From contig OY970334.1 of the NCBI GenBank assembly GCA_963717445.1, forward strand, positions 868,001-932,000: DNA of 64,000 nucleotides, in the 5' to 3' direction. Shown here piece by piece: positions 27,801-35,652 of this stretch (its first letter is position 1; every line of letters begins with the position of its first letter). Both the position numbers and the translations under genes were made by a program. Below the pieces are notes generated by a model. The model did not search any database and was not told the origin of the DNA. It saw only the letters and a program-made list of their open reading frames with translations. This DNA is from JAGVPT01 sp963717445 (GTDB taxonomy: Bacteria; Bacteroidota; Ignavibacteria; UBA10030; UBA8401).

Positions 27801-30216
27801 CGTTTACCTGCTGCGATGTAAACGGACCGAAATCTGATTGTGGGTTCACCGTCTTGTAGAAGTCTGCAGCAATACCACCGATAGGCGCCGGTGTTACCAG
27901 TGTCGAGGCAACCTGGTCATTAACCGATTTTAAAAGATCAATTTGCCCAGGAACCGTAGGATCACCGCCCGAAAAAAATAAATAATGTTTATTCCAATCA
28001 TCGTTCGGTGTCGTTATTGTAGAATTATAGAAAGAAAGGTACTGCGTCAAATCTCCAACGTTATTCATCGGAATTCGCCCTACGTACATTTGAGGCAGGT
28101 CAGTAACGGTATCAAGAAGAGCGTACGCCACATCGCTGACCGGATATCCGAAAGAAGGAACATAGTTAATTGCGGTGAAGCTCTGATAATAATATTTATA
28201 GTCGTACGATGCATCTCCGAGAAGAACCAGATACGACGGCAGCGGGTCATTCCACTGAAACGACGATTGGACAAAGGCTTGAACCGCTTCCGAAGTGGGG
28301 TAACCGAAGCCAAATTCATCAAAAATATCGTCAATGCTGAACAACCGTGTAGTGAGGTGTTTTGCAGTTGCTACATTTTGAACATATTGAACTGCCTCAG
28401 AATAAAATTTCGGATGTGTGATGGCAATATAATCGGTTTGGCTTTTGTTGGATCTGAGGCCTAAAAAATTCTTTATCGTTTTAAAGACTGGGCTGTAGAC
28501 TTTTGATTGTGGAAGAATGACGTATTGCTCCTGGGGGCCAACGGTATCGCAGAATGTCAGAGCATACGGAGCCGATGCCGAGAGAGCGTAGTTTGATATT
28601 CTCTTTGCGTACGGCTTTACTCTATATAAAACAATGCTGGATGACTGCAAACCTGTAATTTGAACGTTACGAAGATGCCGGTCGGCAAGAGTCCGGAAAT
28701 CAAATAGAAGCGTATCGCCCACAACTGACAGTTGCCGGGGATATTCAATTTCAAACCAATCATAAATAATGTCGTTCGTTGTTGCAGCCGTCGGATATGA
28801 ATACAGAGAGACAGAATTTGATCCGGATTGCAGCGAAGACGCTGGGACTTTGCCGGTCAAAACCGCTTGATCTCCAAGGTTCAATGTAACGGAATTTAAA
28901 TCATTCCCTCCATTCAGCCGAATAGCAATTTTATGTGCGGCCGTAGTCACATTGGCTCCCCAGCTCGCAATTTTAGCATAGAGTGTAACACTGTCCGTAT
29001 TGGGGACAACATTGCTTGCAGAAAAATTCACTGCGGCTGTATTTGAACCGCCTAAAAAATCCCACGGCCAGAGGTCAAAAGGATTCCAACGGTAGTCTTG
29101 TGAAGAATAATCATCGGTCGCCGATTGCTGTAACCCGGGATACGGGCCTTGCTGTTCCAAATGGATAAAAGCGGTATACGTTCTTAATGTATCCGAGGTC
29201 GGAGTATTAACCGGATTTTGACTTACACGCATCCCGTTTTTGCTTCCCCATGTCAACCAGAGGATAGTCGAATCAGTATAACGATTGAGATACTCATTGT
29301 ACTCATCGGCGAGCGCTGTCGTTATGATCCGTTGCTTTCCGGTATAGTTGCGCAAAGCAGGAAATTCAAGATAATCACCGGGGTTGAAAACGCCGTCGCT
29401 ATCGCCCGAAACAAAAATTGGAATTTCTTTGCCGCGGTCAAAAACTTGAAATGTTCGTGGATCGATACTTACAATAGAAGGATATACCGAATCCAGTTGA
29501 CTTTGAGTAATTCGGTAAATACCGTCGTTGGGTATTGCTAGCTTGATATATTTTGCAGTAGTATTAAACCAGCCCCCTGTCGTATCGTTAACCGCTGGCA
29601 TCTGGTAGGGCTGGGCTTCGTCAAAATTTACAATCAGCTCCCGAAGAATGCGATCGAAATGAGGGTCATTCACCTTTACTTGTGGAGGTACTGACGCAGT
29701 TTTTGTTCTCACTTTGTTTAGCTGTAAGTCGATGGATTGCGCAACCGACGCTGTGCGTGTCGATGGATTACCATAGAATGGAGTAATCTCAATCCGCGCC
29801 ATATAATATCCGCGGTACCAGCCGTATCCAGCAACAGACGCTTTCGGGCCTGAGGGTAGTTGTTCTATAGGAATCGCTTCGAGTGTCTGCTTGATGGTCG
29901 ATGAATCTCGTGTCGAGCGATCGTGGAGTACTCGATAAACATTCTTAACAGAACCAGGAGCAGCAACAAACCTTATCACATTGCATCCGATTTTCTCGGA
30001 GGGAGAAAGTGCATAATAGAGAACTCTTTGGGAAAGAAGCGCGGGCACTGCGTTGAAATTTTCCGGTGTCAAATGCAGTTTCATCGTTACTGTGCCGTTC
30101 CCCTGTGCTGATACCTCCATTGATCCCCAAGAATACTTCTTCACATTTTGACCGGCAGACACGAGGACACTACATTGAAAGAAAACCGCCAATACAACGA
30201 ACGCTGATATTCGCAC
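24871..30216 (-). CDS. Large C25 (gingipain family) peptidase with T9SS-type C-terminal domain
   Basis: 1781 residues from GTG at 30216. An AGGAAG ribosome site sits 4 nt before that codon and overlaps the upstream gene's stop; a longer ATG frame to 30333 runs inside the upstream gene and lacks such a site. A signal peptide (ISAFVVLAVFFQCSVLVSA) follows. The C25 dyad is His820 in YIGHSGTQTW and Cys851 in DMGCSTGKF, preceded by LVLLGDASYDY. Downstream come a CARDB-like repeat (VVIPYTVLADT region), an Ig-like segment and a FlgD-like/T9SS tail (KIYTVAGRLIQDL ... GVYFYRIVV). It is a PorU relative but 400 residues longer. It is the last gene of the glycan locus, which suggests a glycan-linked sortase or protease role (inference). 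Confidence 0.88.
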   Translation of the reverse strand: MRISAFVVLAVFFQCSVLVSAGQNVKKYSWGSMEVSAQGNGTVTMKLHLTPENFNAVPALLSQRVLYYALSPSEKIGCNVIRFVAAPGSVKNVYRVLHDRSTRDSSTIKQTLEAIPIEQLPSGPKASVAGYGWYRGYYMARIEITPFYGNPSTRTASVAQSIDLQLNKVRTKTASVPPQVKVNDPHFDRILRELIVNFDEAQPYQMPAVNDTTGGWFNTTAKYIKLAIPNDGIYRITQSQLDSVYPSIVSIDPRTFQVFDRGKEIPIFVSGDSDGVFNPGDYLEFPALRNYTGKQRIITTALADEYNEYLNRYTDSTILWLTWGSKNGMRVSQNPVNTPTSDTLRTYTAFIHLEQQGPYPGLQQSATDDYSSQDYRWNPFDLWPWDFLGGSNTAAVNFSASNVVPNTDSVTLYAKIASWGANVTTAAHKIAIRLNGGNDLNSVTLNLGDQAVLTGKVPASSLQSGSNSVSLYSYPTAATTNDIIYDWFEIEYPRQLSVVGDTLLFDFRTLADRHLRNVQITGLQSSSIVLYRVKPYAKRISNYALSASAPYALTFCDTVGPQEQYVILPQSKVYSPVFKTIKNFLGLRSNKSQTDYIAITHPKFYSEAVQYVQNVATAKHLTTRLFSIDDIFDEFGFGYPTSEAVQAFVQSSFQWNDPLPSYLVLLGDASYDYKYYYQSFTAINYVPSFGYPVSDVAYALLDTVTDLPQMYVGRIPMNNVGDLTQYLSFYNSTITTPNDDWNKHYLFFSGGDPTVPGQIDLLKSVNDQVASTLVTPAPIGGIAADFYKTVNPQSDFGPFTSQQVNDAISTGGVFISYIGHSGTQTWDNSIGDPLQLKNSRGRYPLITDMGCSTGKFAEPQIQSFSELFIVGPEASAIDYIGNSSLGFESIATSLPLFFYSAMLKDSIVRVGVTHLTAKLRQITQQGLNQVNQIMLFNNTLIGDPTVDLKIPFIPNLFIQQNFITSSSSILTDNQDSAAVNIVYANYGSVTGDSVDIQVQHSYHSQVVQSWLFRRPMPLVYDTVTVYININQQADEHDVSVTLDPSNKITELTKADNSTTKPFFVSSTDFKIVQPQPMSASSVSNIILLNPSTQVYDPTKLVTLEIDTLSDFSSTVKPLTVNVPVGIVSTSFPIASLKSPARYYWRAEFQNSTANWSTGTFYQGTDPAKGIGQIDSIGWQGNSFFHAGFSQGIGSKIQNSTVILQAISGGYLDGKFGAIEINGVNKLPNTLARGHSVVVIDPRADTVVTQGTYDLYGNPALADSLVQFLNSISNGYLVLAVIIDDGWTNLTSAAINAYHTIGSKYIDSVGYRDSWAIIGKKGASIGTVPEAFQRSTTGKAIVDTTIIQIEPSGNITTSAIGPVSSWKQLSVDRVVPAGARLTVSMLGISKSGNIDTLFASYDSSSVNLQNISAAKDPNALLMFSLAANSSLASPVISDWSIKAQLPPELVLSQNTVSLEKSTLQEGEIINVGATVYNVGSSAADSVLISILTDDSGALRTLKNTVAPVINPQDSVHVQTQYDSRGIRGSHSFTFQADPNNVITEYYKSNNTVVIPYTVLADTTSPSVSVTFDNTVVMNGDFVRAAPLVIFQVRDPNGASITQSDTSNVYVELDGSQQYYTGNNTLQFTAGTPPVIAEVRWTPQLTEGEHTVRYYAKDAAGNSSDTTLLTVQVTNTLQLSEVYNIPNPFANGTTFTFILAGKNDPQSAHIKIYTVAGRLIQDLDYSSRVHIGINGYNNSSDNLFWNGRDKDGDEIANGVYFYRIVVSGNGQETAATQKLVKMR

Positions 30217-30224
30217 TGTTCTTC

Positions 30225-30977
30225 CTATTTCTGCCGAATCTTTTGAAGAAAAATATAGAAAATAAATTTCGGGATTCCGAGAAGATAGCGTCGCCATAGT
30301 ATTTTGGGCGATTGAAAGAGGCGAAAAACCCATTCTAATCCTATACGTCGCATCGACCGAGGAGCACGTTTTCGTAAGCCCGAAACAAACGCTATTCCAC
30401 CTCCAACAACAACACAGACGGGAACTTGTATATCAGTGTAATATTTCTTCAACCAATACTCCTGGCGAGGCATCCCCAATCCTAAAAACAAAATATCTGG
30501 TCTCGATTGGTGGATCAACATTCGTGGCTCAGGATTATCAATATTCGTATAACCGGGATATGAACCAACGACTTGAATTTTAGGATACTGATCATTGATC
30601 TTTGTAATGGCATTTGAAATGACGTTTTGTGAATCCCCAAACAAAAAAAGGGTCCAACAATTTGCATCGGCCAACTCGAGTATTCTATAGTACAAATCCG
30701 TACCGGTGATTTTCTCGTTGGAAAGCCGTTCCGCGTACAGAAACCGCAACGCTAACCGCACGCCGGCTCCATCAGCATGAAGGATATCGATAGAATTGAG
30801 AATGTTTGCAAGTTCCTCGTTATTGTACGTTTCAATAGCATAGTAGGCATTTACACATGCCACCGTAAGACTTTTTCTCCGGGCCGTTAACGTCTCTTCG
30901 ATAACATCCAAGATATTTTTCGTGGTTACAATTGAGACCAGAAGCTTCAATACCTTTTTTTTCTCAAACACAATCAT
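30225..30977 (-). CDS. WecG/TagA/CpsF family glycosyltransferase
   Basis: 250 residues. The conserved GAGVRLALRFL and TGTDLYYRIL motifs and the C-terminal ILFLGLGMPRQEYWL are family signatures (GT26). Members add ManNAc, ManNAcA or glucose-type residues to a lipid-linked sugar at the membrane. The ATG at 30977 overlaps the upstream TGA by one base and has GGAGG upstream; a TTG frame one codon longer is less likely. Its stop is 8 nt before the C25 peptidase start, so these two and the reductase form a tight operon. Confidence 0.92.
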   Translation of the reverse strand: MIVFEKKKVLKLLVSIVTTKNILDVIEETLTARRKSLTVACVNAYYAIETYNNEELANILNSIDILHADGAGVRLALRFLYAERLSNEKITGTDLYYRILELADANCWTLFLFGDSQNVISNAITKINDQYPKIQVVGSYPGYTNIDNPEPRMLIHQSRPDILFLGLGMPRQEYWLKKYYTDIQVPVCVVVGGGIAFVSGLRKRAPRSMRRIGLEWVFRLFQSPKILWRRYLLGIPKFIFYIFLQKIRQK

Positions 30978-31888
30978 CAATCCTCCGGACTTTTCGAATT
31001 CTCAACAGAGAATCGGTACTTCTTGACATACTCTGCCAACGATATATCCCAACTTGGAGGGGAATCAATTTTGCTTTGTTTTAACTTGGTATCGATCAAG
31101 CATTCATAACGAGGACGTTGGACTAATTCAGGAAACATCTCGTCTGACGTTGTCGGCAATAAAGAGACACTGTTCATATTCATTAATTTCAAGATCTTTT
31201 CTGCAATCTGGAACCTAGACACAACGCCGCTGTTGACGATATGAAATACACCCCATTGCCGTGCTTGCACTAATTGGTTGATAACACGGGCGCTCTCTAC
31301 TGTATACGATAGATTCCCGTATTTATCGGTAACCGCATAGATATTCTTTCCTGTAATGACCGCGTTAATTATTTTGCCGACATATTTCTTATCCTTCTGC
31401 AGGCCGCCAAACGACCATGAAAGGCGAACGACAATATTTACCGGTACAATTTTTCTAACGATTCTTTCCGCTTCCAACTTTGTTTTGCCATAGACATTTA
31501 CGGGATTTGGGGTTTCGTCTTCGGTACATCCCTCTTGTTTCTCCCCATCAAAAATGCTTGCTGTACTAATATGTACGATAGGAATATTATTTCTTTTACA
31601 GATTGTGGCAACATGTTCAGTGCCAATAATATTCGTTTTTTCTGCAGAGGCGGGATTCCTTTCACACTTCTCCAAATCAGTTTCTGCTGCCAGATGAAAC
31701 ACTATATCGGGTTTGAATCCGTTTACAATGATGTTTAAAGATGCAAAGTCCGTTATATCACAATATTCCGTGCCTTCTTTTGCTCCGCTAATGTCTATGC
31801 CCAAGATGATATTGGTACTGTCCCTTTGTGAAACTTTTATTACATCATCAGCCAACATCCCGTTAGCGCCGGTAATGAGTATCTTCAT
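30977..31888 (-). CDS. RmlD-like dTDP-4-dehydrorhamnose reductase / sugar-nucleotide SDR
   Basis: 303 residues. The Rossmann motif TGANGMLADDV is at residues 6-16 and the catalytic pair appears in NVYGKTKLEAE (YxxxK). HISTASIFDG before it supplies the Ser/Thr. This is the RmlD class of extended SDRs that reduce nucleotide keto-sugars for rhamnose-type residues. No rmlA, B or C is in the window, so the exact substrate is unclear. It starts the three-gene unit ending in the C25 peptidase; AGGATTCC precedes the ATG. Confidence 0.88.
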   Translation of the reverse strand: MKILITGANGMLADDVIKVSQRDSTNIILGIDISGAKEGTEYCDITDFASLNIIVNGFKPDIVFHLAAETDLEKCERNPASAEKTNIIGTEHVATICKRNNIPIVHISTASIFDGEKQEGCTEDETPNPVNVYGKTKLEAERIVRKIVPVNIVVRLSWSFGGLQKDKKYVGKIINAVITGKNIYAVTDKYGNLSYTVESARVINQLVQARQWGVFHIVNSGVVSRFQIAEKILKLMNMNSVSLLPTTSDEMFPELVQRPRYECLIDTKLKQSKIDSPPSWDISLAEYVKKYRFSVENSKSPED

Positions 31889-32289
31889 GGAATCCTATTT
31901 TGTTAAGATGGTAGCCAATACTCTTTCGTTCGTTCCATCGTGGAACCGATCAATCGCATAGAAATTGAAACCTACATTTGCTTTCTATTTGCATTCACAT
32001 ATAGCAGCCTAAAGAACCTTTAGGCAATCCCCATCCATTTCCGTCAGGCAATGCGAGATCGTATTTTCAAGAGTGGTAAAGAATTGTAGAATCGCTCCGG
32101 CCAAGCACCGCGTGAAAGAAATGAGGCTGGACAATTGTCAATGTGCACATTGCCCGGACCGACTCGTTAATCCTGTTTAGAATAAATTTCTCATTTTCTG
32201 TAAAATACGAAATTTCCACAATATTTATTGCGTGATATTCCAGTGCCATGATGCTCAATATAGTAAAGTGAAGTGAGGCATTCTTTACA
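31889..32289. other. 401-bp gap in the glycan locus, no convincing gene
   Basis: A minus-strand frame (32067 to about 32320) could encode an 83-residue peptide, but it overlaps the GT9 stop, lacks a good ribosome site and shows no recognisable motif. It could be the remnant of a gene. No promoter with clear boxes was found before the reductase. Confidence 0.4.
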
Positions 32290-33246
32290 TCATTTTGTGA
32301 GAAGCGGGGCGAGTTCATTGATGATTTTCTGCCCGTCAATGAAGGATAAATCTTCACAAGAAAAAGCCACACTCTTCGAGCACGATTGAAATGCCTCGGG
32401 ATGCGTTGGACCGAAAATGCCGATATAGTTTGTGCCGTGAGCGTCGGCGAGATGCAGCGGGAATGAGTCAACTGCTATAAACAATCGTGCTGAAACAATA
32501 TAATGCAACAACGCCGGTAATGATGCGTTCTCAAGAAAAGTTACGCGGGTGTTCGACTGGAAACGTTCTTTCAGCAGCCATGTTTCCCCTTGCCACCCTA
32601 ATACAACAAGTGGATCGTTGGAATGGCGGCACAAAAAAGATAGTAATGTACATTGCGCGTTAAAATTCAATGCCCTGTCTTTTCTTGTTGATGTAAAATG
32701 AACCATCAAGAAAGAAGGAAACGGCGATATTCCACGTTCAGGCATATGCAAAAGGGGTTTGGATAAACCGGCATAATGAATACCCACTGCGGTTAAACAA
32801 AGCCCGATTCGTTCTAAATACGTCATACCATCGCGCCAAACAACGTTTTCTTTTTTCTTGAGAGAACAATAGACTTTTTGGGGAAGCCTATACCATTCAA
32901 CGATTTTTGCAACATTAGGGAAGCCCGTTCTGACTCTCGATCGTATCATCATCAGAAAAAAGGTGTTGACACGACCGGGGAAAAAGGAAAAAACATAGTC
33001 GTACCCGATTCGGATCAATTTGAAATAACATTCAAGTATGTTCTTTAACGATTTTGAAGGCAAACGCCATACTCTGTCGACATCCAGGGCATCGGCCAGC
33101 ATTTTTGCGTTGGCCGTGTTAGTCAATGCCAGTAAATGGATTTCACATTGAGCGCCGAAATGCTCGCGTAACGGCACAATTGCTGCGGCAGAAAGATACG
33201 TATCGCCGATCGCATTTGTGGAAATAAGAAGTATCTTCGCGCACAT
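32290..33246 (-). CDS. Glycosyltransferase family 9 (heptosyltransferase-like)
   Basis: 318 residues from the ATG at 33246 (a TTG frame reaches 33261). The N-terminus ILLISTNAIGDTYLS is the GT9 nucleotide-binding start, and the C-terminal FIAVDSFPLHLADAHGTNYIGIFGP motif segments AVDSFPLHLA and IGIFGPTHPE are diagnostic. GT9 enzymes transfer heptose from ADP-heptose to LPS core or O-chains; GmhB at 7175 could help supply the donor. It lies in the glycan locus on the same strand as its neighbours. Confidence 0.9.
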   Translation of the reverse strand: MCAKILLISTNAIGDTYLSAAAIVPLREHFGAQCEIHLLALTNTANAKMLADALDVDRVWRLPSKSLKNILECYFKLIRIGYDYVFSFFPGRVNTFFLMMIRSRVRTGFPNVAKIVEWYRLPQKVYCSLKKKENVVWRDGMTYLERIGLCLTAVGIHYAGLSKPLLHMPERGISPFPSFLMVHFTSTRKDRALNFNAQCTLLSFLCRHSNDPLVVLGWQGETWLLKERFQSNTRVTFLENASLPALLHYIVSARLFIAVDSFPLHLADAHGTNYIGIFGPTHPEAFQSCSKSVAFSCEDLSFIDGQKIINELAPLLTK

Positions 33247-33282
33247 TGTAAAGGCACTCAATCATTATTGACAGAAAAGCAG

Positions 33283-34438
33283 CTACACCTTGTAACAAAG
33301 CTCATCACAAAAAGCCTTTAAAGCATGTACTCTCTGACCCCATGTGTTATGATGCAAAAATGTCTCTATAGCATCTCCATTGATCCAGTTCCTCTCGTCA
33401 AACAATATCCCTTTAGTCTTAGAAATAAATTCACTATGACTGCCCGCAATGTGAATGACGTCTTTGAAATACTGTGCATCAGGAAAATTCGTTGAAAGAA
33501 TTTGCAGAGATTCCGAAAGTAAATCGTAAACCCTTAAAGGGCTCCCCTCAATATTTTGATGGTAGGGCAAAATGCCGAACGTCAAAAGTACTGATCTTCG
33601 CATGAAGTTCGGAAAGCGACATCGGGGGCATGAGGTGAATATTTTTTTTTGTCTTTATCGAACGTGCGCTCGTGCTCACAGTACCAATATTGACGACGAT
33701 CCCCTCCGGAAAGCCGTCTGCAAGTTCTAATAAAAGATCCGTATCGATATTTTGGGATATCCTTCCTACAGTGCCAATAACCGGATGCTCGCGCCGTTTT
33801 GTATTGTTGAAATTAGGGCGTTGCCGACCCAATCCAGCAGTTCCCCCATTGCGAACGATACATACGTCTGAAGCTTTGCGATATGTCAAAATGCTTTTGT
33901 AATTGGCATCGGTATGCGTGATGACGCCACTAACGTCGGATACCAATTCCCTAAGAACTTCCGTCATGTGTTGATGAATTCTCGCGTTGCGCGCGTAGGT
34001 GACTATCGGGTCTTGATAATCGAAAACGGTTGCCGAGAAGTTTTTCCCGTAGTCGTTAAGAAATCCATCCCACCAATACGGCATTGCAATGATAGCAATC
34101 ATTGGATTCTTGATTCTTTTTATTCTCTTATCGAACCATGTCTTAAAGAGCCATCGGTCGAAACCTGGAGTCAGGCTTCCCCTGTAAAACGTGGGAAAAA
34201 CCGGCGGCGACCACACTTCCAGCATTTCAGCAATATGCGGGAAGTGCACGGTCTCGCGGCGAAGCGGATAGGCAACAGTAGCGATAGATTCCCGAACAAT
34301 GCCGGCAAAAGAATTTGGAGGATTTATATAAATCGCATGACATCCTATACGCAATAATTCTATTGCAAATGCCCGCGTTCTGCTTTGCTGGCTGTTCCAT
34401 GGTTGTGGGGAAAACAAGAGATACACTGGTTGGGGCAT
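33283..34438 (-). pseudogene. GT4-like glycosyltransferase interrupted by a +1 frameshift
   Basis: The first frame starts at the ATG at 34438 (a TTG frame reaches 34450) with LFSPQPWNSQQSRTRAFA and continues to STFDV. Sense then resumes one base out of phase with GILPYHQNIEGSPLRVYDLL, the typical DVGxLPY...SPLKxYEyL acceptor-end motif of GT4-type enzymes. The shift lies at about 33575-33582 and needs one extra base. Together the parts give about 384 residues, a normal GT4 length. A real mutation or an assembly error are both possible. Confidence 0.8.
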
Positions 34439-34544
34439 AGATAGACTCAATGTACAATGTACTGTTTGCTTTCTTGTCCCTTTGCGAGACGGCAGAACAT
34501 TCTCTTTGACTTTTACGATTGTTTTCTTGATACCCTACAAATAT

Positions 34545-35504
34545 CTATGGCATAAAATAATCGTGCTTCAGGGAGGATTTTCTAAAAATGCTTCCGATAC
34601 TATCTGCAATACCTGAAGAACGCAATAGTGTGAATACCCGATTCCCCAACAAGCTCGCTATATAATAACGCCACGCGATCAACATATAATGTTTTCGCCA
34701 TAAAAGTCCAGCAAGGTATCCTCGTGCATTCATCATTGTTCCGTGATAATATTCTAACTTTCCCAGTTGCAAGGATATTTTAGCTTTTGCGTTACCTCTC
34801 TGCGCGATGCGATATTTCTCTTTCAGGTAACACACTCCCATTTCATACGCTTGACGAGATTGCACATTTTTCAATCTTTGTGATATCGACGTACTGGAAA
34901 TTCTATATTTGAGCAAACTATTTGAAATATTGCGAAACTTTGCATGGTCGAGAATTTTTAACCACAAATCATAATCAACCGCAGCAACTAATTTTTCGTC
35001 GAACATTCCAGCCTGCACTAAAACACTTTTCCGGATAAGCGTAGAAGGAAAACACATCGAACACTGTACCGGCATCAGTTCTGCTATCTCCTCATGCGTT
35101 GTTGGAAGTCGCTTTTCTCTAATGACGTCGCCCCGTTCATCAATCAATTGATACGAACTGCTAATCGCATCAATAGTCGTATCCTCGGTGACAGCACGAT
35201 TTTGAAGGAACAATCGATCCGGAAGCGCAACGTCATCAGCGTCCATAAATGCGACCCACGTTGCAGTCGTTTGAGACAGGGCAAAATTGAGAGCGGATGC
35301 CCTGCCTTGATGGTCACGGCTGAATATTCTAACTCGAGGATCATGGTATTTCTGTATTGTCTTCAGCGAATGATCTTCCGAACCATCATCAATGATAATA
35401 TAGTCAAACTCTCAATGCGTTTGCATGAGAATACTTTCTATGGCTTCTGCAACATACTCGGCCTGATTATAGACCGTCATTACTACAGAAAGTGTACCGG
35501 CCAT
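34545..35504 (-). pseudogene. Family 2 glycosyltransferase with in-frame TGA at codon 31
   Basis: From the ATG at 35504, preceded by GGAGAG, the frame reads LSVVMTVYNQAEYVAEAIES, typical for a GT2 N-terminus. A TGA follows at 35412-35414, and the same frame continues as EFDYIIIDDGSEDHS and FMDADDVALPDR. These two blocks are the nucleotide-binding DDGS and metal-binding DADD motifs. With the TGA read through, the protein is 319 residues. Many genes here end in TGA, so general recoding is unlikely. Internal initiation at 35246 would lose the DDGS motif. It is a nonsense mutation or a sequence error. Confidence 0.82.
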
Positions 35505-35652
35505 AGTCCGCTCTCCTTACTATCGCTTGATGGTATGCCGCACTAAAAAATTTCAATCATTGTACTTTTAAAAAACCTGAACGAAGAGGGATGTTTCTGT
35601 AGATTCCTCTTTCCAGAAAACAATCTTGCGCAATGAAAAATGGTCGTTTCCT

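Noticed and set aside
32067..32471. Minus-strand frame of up to 134 residues after the GT9 gene
   Set aside because: It overlaps the GT9 end, has no good ribosome site in the free part and no recognisable motif. Kept only as a possible gene remnant.
35412..35414. TGA recoding (selenocysteine or UGA-Trp) in the GT2 gene
   Set aside because: Other genes here end in TGA, no SECIS-like hairpin is obvious, and GT2 enzymes have no selenocysteine at this site.
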